64,000 bases of DNA from Candidatus Thorarchaeota archaeon. GTDB taxonomy: Archaea; Asgardarchaeota; Thorarchaeia; Thorarchaeales; Thorarchaeaceae. Within the stretch, counting starts at the first letter, position 1; every line of letters begins with the position of its first letter. The stretch is from contig JAEOSL010000005.1 in assembly GCA_016840385.1 (NCBI GenBank), positions 1 to 64,000 on the forward strand, read 5' to 3'. The notes under the pieces are model-generated. The model was not told the origin of the DNA, ran no database searches, and saw only the letters and a program-made list of their open reading frames with translations. Made by a program: the position numbers and the translations under genes. Shown one piece after another: positions 42,510 to 52,162 of this stretch.

Positions 42510-43793
42510 CTATTTCAAAATTATGTCAGTTCCTTTTCTTCGAGAAGGGTCATCAGCTTTCAGAAGTACAATGAATGCTATTACGAGTACCAACGAAGCT
42601 GCAACAAAAGGAATAGGACCAATTAGACCAGAATGTGATGCGCCCTCTATAGGAGTTGCTGTTAGATCAGCTAAAAACCCAAGCAGAAGAGGTCCCAATA
42701 CATATCCAATATCGTTAATCATCCGATATAGTCCCATGGATACTTCCAATTTATCTTCAGGGGATACATCTGCCACATAAGCAATAGTTGGTCCTGAGAG
42801 TCCTGTGGTAATTCCATATATTGCCAAAGCTGCTGTTAGAGTAAATAGATCTGTAGAAAATGGAATAAATAGAGTAATTCCTGCAGTAAACAATATGCAT
42901 AGAGCAAGTGGTATCTTTCTTCCTATTCGGTCTGAGATACTCCCTATGGGTACAATTGTCAGTCCCATAGACATACTAGCTATTGATAGAACAATGCCTA
43001 CATCACTTGAATCCAGTCCTAGATTATTGGTAGCAAAAAGAGGTACTAGTGTACTCCGTACTCCCGTTCGTAAAAAGAATAGGGTGAAAATTGCAAAGGA
43101 AACAAGAACGAATGAGGAATCTGAAAGAACTTGGCGAATGTCCCGAACGATATTCCTGAAGCTTTGAGGAGCAGAATCCTTTCCTGAATTAGCTAGAGTT
43201 GGCAGTGTTAATGTTGGAATTACACCTACTCCAGCTATTAGAGCATATGAGAAAAATGGGGCTCGTATATCGAATGTATCAGCAAGAATTCCTCCTAGGG
43301 TGGGTCCAAGGACAGCGCCAAGAAGAAGCACTCCCCAGTACAGGCTCATCCATTGTCCTCTTTTCTCCTTTCCAGATATCTGAGCTAGAAACACATTGGC
43401 TGTAGTAACATACAATGCTGAACCAGCTCCCTCGATCATTCGAGCAACTACCAATGTGATGTAGTTAGGAGCTAATCCTGCAAGTATTGATGATATTGCA
43501 ATGAGAACTAACCCACTTATCATGATCGTCTTCTTGTTGTATTTCCTTGATAGAAGTCCCGCAGGCATATCGAGAATCATTCGTGTTATTGCGAAGGAGG
43601 ATATGACTAACCCAACCAGAGTATATGAAACCTGAAAACTCTCTGCATAATTCGGTAGGATTGGTGCAGTAATGCTTAGACCGAGAACAACCAAGAAGCT
43701 ACCTATTGAAAGGTTCAGTACCGTAAGTCCATTTCCTTTAGGTTCTGATTCTCCTGCTATGACCTGTTCTGGTTCCTGATTGTCAAAAGACAG
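42510..43793 (-). CDS. major facilitator superfamily transporter with unusual start
   Basis: A 12-helix MFS transporter of about 427 residues, drug/sugar antiporter-like: LDMPAGLLSRKYNKK (loop 2-3), ARMIEGAGSALYVTTANVFL and GSISDRIGRKIPLA (central loop). The frame homologous to the paralogue at 43814-45082 extends upstream of the first TTG (43694) to a CTG at 43793 that has AGGTG 7 bases before it. An ATG is absent. Either CTG starts translation or a one-base frameshift has displaced the TTG that the paralogue uses. Confidence 0.8.
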   Translation of the reverse strand: MSFDNQEPEQVIAGESEPKGNGLTVLNLSIGSFLVVLGLSITAPILPNYAESFQVSYTLVGLVISSFAITRMILDMPAGLLSRKYNKKTIMISGLVLIAISSILAGLAPNYITLVVARMIEGAGSALYVTTANVFLAQISGKEKRGQWMSLYWGVLLLGAVLGPTLGGILADTFDIRAPFFSYALIAGVGVIPTLTLPTLANSGKDSAPQSFRNIVRDIRQVLSDSSFVLVSFAIFTLFFLRTGVRSTLVPLFATNNLGLDSSDVGIVLSIASMSMGLTIVPIGSISDRIGRKIPLALCILFTAGITLFIPFSTDLFTLTAALAIYGITTGLSGPTIAYVADVSPEDKLEVSMGLYRMINDIGYVLGPLLLGFLADLTATPIEGASHSGLIGPIPFVAASLVLVIAFIVLLKADDPSRRKGTDIILK

Positions 43794-43813
43794 CTGTTTT
43801 CACCTTTCTATTA

Positions 43814-45082
43814 TTATCGTCTTTTATTCCTTGCAGGGTCATCAGCTTTCAAAAGAACAAAGAAAGCCATAACGAGGATAATTGAAGCAACCACAAAAGG
43901 AACCACCCCAATCAAACCAGAGTGAGTTGCTCCTTCTACAGGAGTAGCTGTTACATCCGCTAGGAACCCAAGTAAAAGAGGTCCCACCACGAATCCAAAG
44001 TCGCTAATCATACGATAGAGTCCCATGGATATCTCCAGTTTATCTTGGGGAGATACATCTGTGACATAGGCTGCACCTGGTCCTGACAGACCGATTACTG
44101 CTCCATATACTGCTAATGCTATAATCAATGTCTGTAAGTCGGTAGATAAAGGAATTAACAGAGTGGCACCCGCGGAAAAAATTAGACATATTGCCAGGGG
44201 TATTTTTCTTCCGATTCTATCTGATATCTTTCCCATGGGCACAATTGTAATTGCGGTTGTTATTGCTCCAACTGTTAGAATCAAACCAATTGAGAATTCA
44301 TCCATCCCCAGATTGTTGGCAGCAAAAAGAGGCACTAATGTAGTTCTTACCCCAGTTCTTAGCAAAAACATTGTGAAGACTGCAAATGTTACCAGAAGAA
44401 AAGAGGGGTTGGACAGAACTTGTCGCATATCACGACCAATCTCTCGAAGATTAAGAGAAGAAGACACGTTTCCGGAATTGGCCAGCTTGGGCAGAACCAA
44501 TGTTGGAAGCACGCCTAGACCTGTGACTATTGCATATGCGAAAAAGGGTGCACGAATGTCATAGATAGCTGCTATGATACCTCCAAATGTAGGTCCAAAA
44601 ATTGCCCCAAGCAGTAACAACCCCATGTACAAACTCATCCACTGTCCTCTTTTCTCCTCTCCAGATATTTGAGCAAGGAATACTGTGGCAGTGGTTACAT
44701 ACAAGGCTGAACCTGCACCTTCGATCATTCGAGCAATTACTAGAGTAATATAGTCTTGAGCAAAACCCGCCAGCACGGATGAAACCGAAATGAGGAGTAA
44801 TCCTGCAATCATGATCTTCTTTTTGTCGTATCTTCTAGAGAGAAGACCTGCAGGCATATCGAGCAACATTCGAGTTATCGCAAAAGCTGAAACCACGAAA
44901 CCGACTAGAGTATACGAAACTTGGAAATTTTCTGCGTAGGTGGGTAGAATCGGTGAAACCATACTCAAACCAAGAAGAACAAGGAATGTCACCAGTGAGA
45001 GATTAAGCACAGTGAGTAGATTACCTTCAGTAGCTGGGGTTTGTATAATGATGGCGTTTGGATCTTGGTGGTCTTCTGTCAA
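43814..45082 (-). CDS. major facilitator superfamily transporter, paralogue
   Basis: A 422-residue, 12-helix MFS transporter, closely similar to the gene next to it (shared PAGLLSR, ARMIEGAGSALYVTT, GKISDRIGRKIPLA, GVVPFVVASIILVMA at the last helix). It begins with TTG after AGGTGA. The two transporters are a tandem duplication in one operon; they export or exchange an unknown compound. Confidence 0.88.
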   Translation of the reverse strand: MTEDHQDPNAIIIQTPATEGNLLTVLNLSLVTFLVLLGLSMVSPILPTYAENFQVSYTLVGFVVSAFAITRMLLDMPAGLLSRRYDKKKIMIAGLLLISVSSVLAGFAQDYITLVIARMIEGAGSALYVTTATVFLAQISGEEKRGQWMSLYMGLLLLGAIFGPTFGGIIAAIYDIRAPFFAYAIVTGLGVLPTLVLPKLANSGNVSSSLNLREIGRDMRQVLSNPSFLLVTFAVFTMFLLRTGVRTTLVPLFAANNLGMDEFSIGLILTVGAITTAITIVPMGKISDRIGRKIPLAICLIFSAGATLLIPLSTDLQTLIIALAVYGAVIGLSGPGAAYVTDVSPQDKLEISMGLYRMISDFGFVVGPLLLGFLADVTATPVEGATHSGLIGVVPFVVASIILVMAFFVLLKADDPARNKRR

Positions 45083-45248
45083 AAGTAGTCTTCACCTATT
45101 GATAACCCGGGCTATTATTCCATGATTAAAGTGCTTTGAAATAGGGCCAGTTTCCGAATAATTGATTCAAATTTCGTGAAAGCTGAGATGGATGATGACA
45201 TGCAAAGTATTTTCTGTGAGTTCGGGATAGTGATTTGAAGGTATTAGG

Positions 45249-47090
45249 ATGAATAATGAATCCAATCGAAATTCTCGGTCTGACATATCAGAAGAAGAAT
45301 TCGAGAAGATTCGCCGTCAATATAGTGGGTTATTCAATGAAACAAGTGATTCAATCTTTCTTCTAGACATGGATGGGAATCACTTTGAAGTAAACGAAAA
45401 CGCTGCAAAAATGCTAGGTTATAGTGTTGAAGAGCTCCAGAATAGCTCCTTCCGGGATATTGTCATTGAAACAGAGTTAGAGAATGCTGAGGGTAGGTTA
45501 GAAGCACTGCACAGTGGAGAAAAGATCCCGCTCTATATTCGTACATTCAAGAAAAAAGATGGAACACTCTTTCCTGCAGAATTGAATGTAGCCTTGATTC
45601 GTGATGATGATGGAAAACCTATCTACATTCAAAGTATAGTGAGAGATATCACAGAACGTCAAGCACTTGAAAAAAGTTTGAGAGATAGTGAAAAACGGTA
45701 CCGCTTGCTCGCAGACTACGCCAAAGATGCTATTGCTACACTCGATATGAATTTAGATTTCACCTTCATTAGTCCAGCAGCAACTGAAGTGTTTGGCTAT
45801 GAACTTGATGAGTTGCTGACTAAGAATATCACAGACTTTCTAACTCCTGCTTCAATCAAATTGGTAGTTGAATCAATGGAAGACGCGCTTAGATTAGAAG
45901 AAGAAGTTGGCAAAGATGGCTATGATGCCCCTCCACTTGAATTTGAAACCTTTCACAAGAAGGGACATCAAATTTGGATTGAAGTATCAAGGGTCTTTCT
46001 GAGGGATGAGTTAGACAGACCTAGTGGCTTGTTGATTATTATCAGGGATATCACAAAGAGAAAACTTGTCGAAGAAGCGCTTCAAAGAAGTGAGAAACGT
46101 CATAGAGAACTGATCGAGTTCAATCCTGAAGGTATCAGTATCGTTGATTTTAATGAGGTGATACTCTTCGCAAATTCAGCTTTTGCAAATATCTTGGGAT
46201 ATGAAATACAAGAGCTTGAAGGAAAGAGCCTCGTTGACCTGATGGAGTCAAATGAACTGGAAAAGGTAGCATATCAGACTGCCCAAAGGACAGATGGAAT
46301 AGCATCAACATATCGAACTGAAATGATGCGAAAAGATGGCACATTGAGAAAAGTTAGAGTTTCAGCAGTTCCTTGGAGAAATGATGAAGGAGAAATAGCT
46401 GGAGCAATCGCTGTTGTAACCGATATCACAGAATCTATTCTTGCTGAAAGAAAGCTCGCATCAACAAACAGAGATCTTGAACTCTATGCAACTCTCCTGA
46501 AACATGATTTGAAAAATGATCTTCAGGTGATATTAACACAAGCTGAATCTGCAAGCTTGCTTCTACCTCCTGATGAAAAAACAGTGAGCTACTGTGAAAC
46601 AACAAAGAATGTAGCTGAACGAATGAACTGTCTACTAGAGATATTCAGCACCCCAAGTTCAGAAATCCCTAGAAATTTGCTTGATTTACTTACACCCAGA
46701 ATTCCTGATTATGAGCAAATCTACCCAGGTATGAAAATCAAAATCGATGTGAATAATGATAAGAAGGATATGAAAATCACTCAAGGTAGATTGATTCCAG
46801 TACTTTTTGACAATCTATTTCGAAATAGCTACCAGCACGGCGGAAACAAAGTTCACGTTGATATCAAGCTCCAAAGAAAGGATGACTTGATTCAAATAGA
46901 TTTCTCTAATAATGGACCTGGCATTGACAAATCCATTCGTCAGCAACTCTTCCAGAGAGGGGTTTCTACTACTGGAGGTGGTCAGGGTCTCTATCTATGC
47001 AAAAGGATTGCAGAAGCATATGGCGGCGAAATTAGTCTTCTGCCAACTAAGAAAGGTGTCACATTCAGGTTATTGTTTCCAGCCACCTAG
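45249..47090 (+). CDS. sensor histidine kinase with three PAS domains
   Basis: A 613-residue soluble kinase with no membrane segment. PAS domains lie at about 25-145, 150-280 and 285-405; each has the GY motif and a PAC end (RDITERQ, RDITKRK, TDITESI). The phosphoacceptor region has LKHDLKNDLQV with His about 419; the catalytic part has PVLFDNLFRNSYQHGG, SNNGPGID and TTGGGQGLYLCKRIAEAYGG. No response regulator is adjacent, so its target is unknown. Similar cytoplasmic kinases in archaea sense redox or light through PAS cofactors. Confidence 0.9.
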   Translation: MNNESNRNSRSDISEEEFEKIRRQYSGLFNETSDSIFLLDMDGNHFEVNENAAKMLGYSVEELQNSSFRDIVIETELENAEGRLEALHSGEKIPLYIRTFKKKDGTLFPAELNVALIRDDDGKPIYIQSIVRDITERQALEKSLRDSEKRYRLLADYAKDAIATLDMNLDFTFISPAATEVFGYELDELLTKNITDFLTPASIKLVVESMEDALRLEEEVGKDGYDAPPLEFETFHKKGHQIWIEVSRVFLRDELDRPSGLLIIIRDITKRKLVEEALQRSEKRHRELIEFNPEGISIVDFNEVILFANSAFANILGYEIQELEGKSLVDLMESNELEKVAYQTAQRTDGIASTYRTEMMRKDGTLRKVRVSAVPWRNDEGEIAGAIAVVTDITESILAERKLASTNRDLELYATLLKHDLKNDLQVILTQAESASLLLPPDEKTVSYCETTKNVAERMNCLLEIFSTPSSEIPRNLLDLLTPRIPDYEQIYPGMKIKIDVNNDKKDMKITQGRLIPVLFDNLFRNSYQHGGNKVHVDIKLQRKDDLIQIDFSNNGPGIDKSIRQQLFQRGVSTTGGGQGLYLCKRIAEAYGGEISLLPTKKGVTFRLLFPAT

Positions 47091-47152
47091 AACTCCAAAG
47101 CATTATCCTCTTTAGTACTTGATTTGATTACACAATTGGAGAACATTTCAGT

Positions 47153-47725
47153 ATGACCTCTGATATTTCTGTACCAATTGAAACTACTCGACTGATTATT
47201 CGACCCTATCGTACAGATGATGCCATATGGTATCATAAGATGAGCTTAGGGAACAAGGAACATTTGGAAAGGTATGAATCTGAAAATCCCATTGTTTCAA
47301 TTAGAACAGAATCAGATGCTGAAAATACGATTAAGGACTTCATCTCCCTCTGGGATGAACAAAAATATCGTTTCTTGGGCGTCTTTCTGAAAGACACTGA
47401 TGACTTCGTGGCTCAGATATATCTTGGAAAATTAGATGATCGACTTCCTGAATTTGGAATCGGATACATTGCCGAAGTAGAACACGAAGGAAATGGGTAT
47501 GTTACTGAAGCTGTCCGTGCAGTTGTCAAGGAACTTTTTGAGAATGCTAAGGCTCACAGAATTCAGATTGAAACTGATGATACTAATGCTAGAAGTATCG
47601 GCGTTGCAGAGAGATGCGGGTTCGTAAAGGAAGGTCATCTTCGACAGAATAAGAAACATCCTGATGGAACCTATTCTGGTACATTGTTCTATGGACTATT
47701 GAAAAGTGAGTTTCAGATCGAGTGA
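47153..47725 (+). CDS. GNAT acetyltransferase, RimJ/RimL-like
   Basis: A 190-residue N-acetyltransferase. Early segment TTRLIIRPYRTDDA; acetyl-CoA region EHEGNGYVTEAVRAVV (modified Q/RxxGxG/A loop); then RIQIETDDTNARSIGVAERCGFVKEGHLR, typical of RimJ/RimL-type enzymes that acetylate protein N-termini or small amines. Its stop is 3 bases from the convergent membrane gene. Confidence 0.85.
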   Translation: MTSDISVPIETTRLIIRPYRTDDAIWYHKMSLGNKEHLERYESENPIVSIRTESDAENTIKDFISLWDEQKYRFLGVFLKDTDDFVAQIYLGKLDDRLPEFGIGYIAEVEHEGNGYVTEAVRAVVKELFENAKAHRIQIETDDTNARSIGVAERCGFVKEGHLRQNKKHPDGTYSGTLFYGLLKSEFQIE

Positions 47726-47728
47726 ACC

Positions 47729-48649
47729 TCACTTTCGTAGAATGGTGATGAATAATACAATAATGCCACTCAATAATCCAATTCCATAGGAAACATCGAA
47801 GAATGCACTGTATGCAATCAGTTCTGCTTGGAAGAATGCAATAGTAGTAAGCAATGCGACCGATAAGGTGACCAAGATTAGTAGTCCTCTTTCCAGACCA
47901 GAGAAATGCTTGTGATTCAATGAGAGCATTCGTATCCACAAGACAATACCAAGGAGTGCTAGTGGTGTTATACTGACAAGGATGAGTGATATCGGTAACA
48001 GAACAATACCGCTTAGTATTGCACGTATCATGAACAGTCTTGAGCCATATCTTTCAAACTCTTTCTCATATACAGTTCCATAATCCTTTCTGACTCGGGA
48101 TTTGTAACCTCTCCAGACTGAGAATTTCAAATCACCCATCTTCTGTGTTGCTTTCGACACTCCAGCTTTCTCTATTTCTGGGGTGTACTCGCCCTTGATT
48201 ATAGGTAGGACATAGACCATGGTCATCAATGACCAGACACCGAATATCATAGATAGAAATTCTAAATCTGTCAGAGACCTTGCTAGATATAATGCTCCCC
48301 AGATTGTGTATAGCGAATAGAAGATTATACCTAAAGCTGGTATCAGGATGAAGAAAACAACAACCTTTGCTTTTGTTTTACTGCCTTTCATCAAAGAAGC
48401 AAGATATCTGAACATCAAAGAACAGAACGTTGCATAGGTCAGGGAGAGACCAATCCCGCTGAGGAATCGCATAATAACTCCAGATACTACTGAAAGTTCA
48501 AGGGAAAATACACCAGTAACCAAAGAAATTGGATCCCAACTATTGAAGAAGAGAAGGATTGTATAAAGAATCAATCCAATCACTAAAGCAATGATGTAGG
48601 AAATCTTCTGTTTGTCTGCGATTCTTTTACTCAATTCTCGTATAGGCAT
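47729..48649 (-). CDS. multi-pass membrane protein, unknown
   Basis: A 306-residue protein with about eight hydrophobic segments (YIIALVIGLILYTILLFF, VVVFFILIPALGIIFYSLY, LLILVTLSVALLTTIAFF, YGIGLLSGIIVLFIT) and a cytoplasmic loop of about 65 residues with many charges (EIEKAGVSKATQKMGDLKFS). No family recognised. It is not obviously part of an operon. Confidence 0.68.
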   Translation of the reverse strand: MPIRELSKRIADKQKISYIIALVIGLILYTILLFFNSWDPISLVTGVFSLELSVVSGVIMRFLSGIGLSLTYATFCSLMFRYLASLMKGSKTKAKVVVFFILIPALGIIFYSLYTIWGALYLARSLTDLEFLSMIFGVWSLMTMVYVLPIIKGEYTPEIEKAGVSKATQKMGDLKFSVWRGYKSRVRKDYGTVYEKEFERYGSRLFMIRAILSGIVLLPISLILVSITPLALLGIVLWIRMLSLNHKHFSGLERGLLILVTLSVALLTTIAFFQAELIAYSAFFDVSYGIGLLSGIIVLFITILRK

Positions 48650-48739
48650 ATAATCAGATCCTCAACCTCTTTTACTATCCATCTATTCTTGTACAATCTC
48701 CGTAACAATCTTTCCGTTGTCATTCTTTGTGGTTTTTAA

Positions 48740-48991
48740 TACCACCGAGTTGGCGCCTTCTTCGTTTTCTACACGAGTCGATTTGAGAAATTCCCCGCGC
48801 GACCCTCTTTTGAAACAGCTCTATCTTCCCAGCTAGAAAAGAAAAACGTAATAATCATCGGGATATTTTCCTGCAGAGGATTGGAAACTTGGGGGCCATT
48901 CAAGCTTGGTGGTGGTAAGAATAAAGACCATCCTGATGAAGCAGATCTGAGCAATGCACGAGATTTTGCGAAATCACTAGTTACAGGTTGA
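48740..48991 (+). pseudogene. flavodoxin-family 3' fragment
   Basis: An 84-codon open frame without a start. From about 48800 it reads LEKKNVIIIGIFSCRG, TWGPFKLGGGKNKDHPDE and LSNARDFAKSL, the usual C-terminal third of flavodoxin-like proteins (IGTFSCRG...HPxxxDLxxAxxFA). The N-terminal flavin-binding part is missing. Upstream, an opposite-strand frame ending VVLKTTKNDNGKIVTEIVQE (stop at 48692) may be the tail of another broken gene. The region looks like two gene remnants brought together. Confidence 0.55.
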
Positions 48992-48992
48992 T

Positions 48993-49622
48993 TTATTCAC
49001 TAAAATCAGGTAAGTCCATTGTAGCAAGAACCTTGTCAATTTCCACTTCTGTATTGACGCAACCCGCCTTGCTAAGTAAGACAGCTTGAGTAGGTATTCC
49101 ATATGCACCAACCTTCTGAACGCCTAACTTGGCATCATCAAAACATGCAATCCCAAACACTGCTCTAGGTCGTGCATTCTTAACAATATTAATTGCATGA
49201 GAACCTCCACCAACCATGTACCATTTAATCCCTCTATCTTCTGCAGCTTGAGTAATCTCTGCAATGACACATGCACCACATTTCTCACAATGATAGCCTT
49301 CTTCATCAATTGGTGCTATGCATTTTTCTACATCTCGTAAGCAATGTGGAATCAAGACAATTCTATCTTCTTGTTTGACATACTCGTATGCACTCTGATT
49401 TAGGACATTTCCTGCTTCAATAGACGTAAAATTAGTAAGACCTTCATCCACAATCTCTAACTCTAACCTCACCTTTTCCGTAAGTTCTTCAGAAGTAAGA
49501 ATAGTTTCAGTGGCTGCATAGGTTTCCAAGAGTTCTCGTATCTTCGCACGAATTTCGATTTTGTGAAGATTTTCGGTTTCTTCAGCAGTTTTTTGTCCGT
49601 CTAGCAATATTGGTATCCTCAT
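48993..49622 (-). CDS. DUF116-family protein
   Basis: A 209-residue protein. The C-terminal 140 residues are DUF116 with PHCLRDVEKCIAP, EGYHCEKCGACVI, VGGGSHAINIVKNARP and FGIACFDDAKLG. The Cys arrangement suggests a metal or Fe-S site. It is strongly similar to the C-terminal half of the fusion protein at 30071-31732 but has only a short helical N-terminus. Its function is unknown; members of the family are often found near cofactor genes. Confidence 0.8.
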   Translation of the reverse strand: MRIPILLDGQKTAEETENLHKIEIRAKIRELLETYAATETILTSEELTEKVRLELEIVDEGLTNFTSIEAGNVLNQSAYEYVKQEDRIVLIPHCLRDVEKCIAPIDEEGYHCEKCGACVIAEITQAAEDRGIKWYMVGGGSHAINIVKNARPRAVFGIACFDDAKLGVQKVGAYGIPTQAVLLSKAGCVNTEVEIDKVLATMDLPDFSE

Positions 49623-49695
49623 TCGAGAGTTATGATTCGGCAGATTCTTCTGTTAAATTACTATCCATCAGGGAAATAATCCTTTTAGCTTCTAA

Positions 49696-50697
49696 TTAGC
49701 TCATTAACTTTGTTGAATATCCAAGTTTCTTCTCTCTTGCAGCTTCAAGTACGACGTGTGCAGCAGCGATATCCTGTGCAGCCAAACCAGTTGAATCAAA
49801 GAAAGTAATTTCGTCGTTAGATTCACGCCCAACTTTCTTTCCAATCAGTATCTCACCAATCTCCCCATGAACATCTTGTTCTTTGATCAATCCTAATGAA
49901 AGAGCATGTTGAATCTCACCAATTCTCTTACACTGGGAAAGACTATCTACAACAACTTTGTCTGCAAGTTTCACAATGGCTGGGTCTAGCTCCTGCTTAC
50001 CTGGTCCATCTGCACCAATAGCATTGATGTGCATCCCTTTCTCGATCCACTCAACATCCACCAATGCCTTCTTGGAAGGAGTAACCGTCACAACAATATC
50101 GCTTCCTCGTACAACTTCTTCTCGATTTGTGAAGTTTCTTACATCAATTCCAAGAAGTTCTGACATCTCTATCGAGTATTTCTGTGCAATTTTCTCGTCT
50201 ATATCCCAAACACGAATCTCTTCTAATTGGAAGAGCTCTTTGAGAGCTAGTATTTGCATTCGTCCTTGAGTGCCTGCACCAATGATACCTACCTTTGTTG
50301 AGTCCTTTCTTGCTAATACACTTGCAGCAACGGCACCAGCAGCTCCAGTTCGATATGCTGTGATATAGGTACCATCCATTATTGCAAGGGGCATACTTGT
50401 TTTGAGGTCCAGAAGAACTATGACTGCTATCCCTGGGGGCAATCCCAACTTGTGATTGTCATAGTAGCCACTAGCTATTTTCGTTCCAATAAGATCAAAA
50501 TCCTCAACGAAACCTGATTTGATGTCCACCTCTCCATTGTACTTCTCCACATCCAGATGCATTACTGGTGGCATCTGTACTCTATCATTTGCAAAAGCTA
50601 TGTACGCTTCTCTGACTGCATCAATGGTTCTTTTCATTGATAGACAAGACTCTACTTCTTTTCGGGTTAGGATTAATACTTCTGACATCTCAATCAT
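49696..50697 (-). CDS. ornithine cyclodeaminase/mu-crystallin family dehydrogenase
   Basis: A 333-residue NAD(P)-dependent enzyme. SGFVEDFDLIGTKIASGYYD with the family Lys, ITAYRTGAAGAVAASVLARK, the Rossmann motif GIIGAGTQGRMQ near 140 and AIGADGPGKQELD near 235 are all present. The family contains ornithine cyclodeaminase, archaeal alanine dehydrogenase and ketimine reductases; the sequence does not settle which. It is a single gene with an in-frame Met at MSEVLILT as a possible later start. Confidence 0.88.
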   Translation of the reverse strand: MIEMSEVLILTRKEVESCLSMKRTIDAVREAYIAFANDRVQMPPVMHLDVEKYNGEVDIKSGFVEDFDLIGTKIASGYYDNHKLGLPPGIAVIVLLDLKTSMPLAIMDGTYITAYRTGAAGAVAASVLARKDSTKVGIIGAGTQGRMQILALKELFQLEEIRVWDIDEKIAQKYSIEMSELLGIDVRNFTNREEVVRGSDIVVTVTPSKKALVDVEWIEKGMHINAIGADGPGKQELDPAIVKLADKVVVDSLSQCKRIGEIQHALSLGLIKEQDVHGEIGEILIGKKVGRESNDEITFFDSTGLAAQDIAAAHVVLEAAREKKLGYSTKLMS

Positions 50698-50737
50698 GAA
50701 CTCCTCTGACTTCGCACCTAATGATTCTTCTCAATTA

Positions 50738-51559
50738 TTAAAATGAATTCTTTCCAGTGCAGGTTCCTGTAACAAAATATACTGGGTCTGCCTCTGAATA
50801 CTTGAATCCCATTTTTTCATACAGTTTCTGTGCTGGAGTGTTATCCTCGAAATAGTGGAGAACAATGAGTTCAGATGTCTTCAAGACCTCATCTACAACA
50901 GATTTGATACAGGCTGCAGCATATCCCTTCCTCTTATGGTCTGGATGAGTGGCTACATTTCCAATCTCAGTACCGTAAGGTGTCATGTAGTGGACTCCTC
51001 CTACCGCAGAAATAGTCCCATCATCCTCAATTATTCCATAGAATGGACCCAGATTCATTGCATTAGGAGTCCATGCAGGTGTTCCGCTAAGTCGATACAA
51101 TTCTCTCAACTGGTCCGCATGGTCGATGGTGAGTCGTTCTGGCTCTTTCTTGCATTCACATTGTAGTTCCGTTGTTCTATCTGCAATCATCTGTCGCTCT
51201 TTGATAGGTTTAAGTATGACACAAGCTTTGCCAAATTGATTTAGTTGTTCTTGGGTAGTAATTGCAATGAACTCTTTTCCAACCAGTAGATTCGAATAAT
51301 TTTCCATAATCTCAATTAGTGATTCAACATCACGACACCAAAAGGCAGTCGCTAAGAAATCTAGATCACTATAGAGTGAGAATATCGCATCGATTTGTCC
51401 ATTGTTTCTCAGAATCCTCACATCACACCAATCTCGTAATTGAGTACAATCAGCAATCAGAACAATATTGGACAATGGATCTTCTGATAGAATTTCAAGG
51501 ACACGTTCGACATTTGCATCTGAGAGTGGTTCTATCTTGGCTACCATCATATTTTCCAT
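50738..51559 (-). CDS. GNAT acetyltransferase with N-terminal extension
   Basis: A 273-residue protein. The first 130 residues form a divergent GNAT-like or DUF-type half (VERVLEILSEDPLSNIVLIA). The C-terminal half is a canonical acetyltransferase: GVHYMTPYGTEIGNVATHPD, HKRKGYAAACIKSVVDEVLK, LHYFEDNTPAQKLYEKMGFK. Similar two-lobe proteins act on small molecules. The start may be MVAKIEPL four residues later. It precedes a DinB gene. Confidence 0.82.
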   Translation of the reverse strand: MENMMVAKIEPLSDANVERVLEILSEDPLSNIVLIADCTQLRDWCDVRILRNNGQIDAIFSLYSDLDFLATAFWCRDVESLIEIMENYSNLLVGKEFIAITTQEQLNQFGKACVILKPIKERQMIADRTTELQCECKKEPERLTIDHADQLRELYRLSGTPAWTPNAMNLGPFYGIIEDDGTISAVGGVHYMTPYGTEIGNVATHPDHKRKGYAAACIKSVVDEVLKTSELIVLHYFEDNTPAQKLYEKMGFKYSEADPVYFVTGTCTGKNSF

Positions 51560-51572
51560 CCATTACAATGCT

Positions 51573-52052
51573 CTACTTGTTTTCTGCAAGTTGTATTCGA
51601 TATGGTACATAATCAGTCATTACCACATCTTTTCCAAGAATTCGTAAATCCATCACAATCTGACCTCTATGATATGTTGCATGATTGACCAGATGAAAGA
51701 GAATCTCGTCGAAAGATATTCGTAGTTTTACTTCTCCAGTATCTAAATCGAGATGGTTCACCGTTCTTGTTTCTATCATGTCTGTAAACATCTTACTGTA
51801 TTCATTGATTGATTTGAACACTTCTTCTCTTGACATGCTCATGAAGTCTGGTTCTTCTCCGCTATCTTGACCAACCCAATCAAAATACCATTCCCACAGG
51901 TCTTCTGCAAGATGCGTATATCTTCTCTGAATACTTCCTCCATTATCATAGAGGTTTCTCTTGTATTCTTCATCAGTAAGATTCTGCACAATATTCCAAA
52001 TTGTTAAATCCGCCCAGAAAAGATACTTGCTCATATTCTCTAGAAGAGTCAT
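51573..52052 (-). CDS. DinB-family protein
   Basis: A 159-residue four-helix protein of the DinB/YfiT type. The metal-binding residues are suggested by the helix FHLVNHATYHRGQIVMDLR (His and HRGQ) and an N-terminal His region (RYTHLAEDLWEWYF). Members are thiol-dependent or metal-dependent transferases; no specific substrate can be read. It is 13 bases from the acetyltransferase gene, so co-transcription is likely. Confidence 0.8.
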   Translation of the reverse strand: MTLLENMSKYLFWADLTIWNIVQNLTDEEYKRNLYDNGGSIQRRYTHLAEDLWEWYFDWVGQDSGEEPDFMSMSREEVFKSINEYSKMFTDMIETRTVNHLDLDTGEVKLRISFDEILFHLVNHATYHRGQIVMDLRILGKDVVMTDYVPYRIQLAENK

Positions 52053-52162
52053 AGCAAAAGAAAGACAGTGAATCTTAAGGTACTTGCCCCCTCTGTAGAA
52101 TTAACATCTCTACTCACACTGGAGGCTGTATTCTTTCTCCTCAGTAATCGAACTGTTGAAGA

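Noticed and set aside
48769..48954. A 61-residue minus-strand frame between DUF116 and the membrane gene.
   Set aside because: It is antisense to the flavodoxin fragment, has no homology, and its composition is that of a shadow frame.
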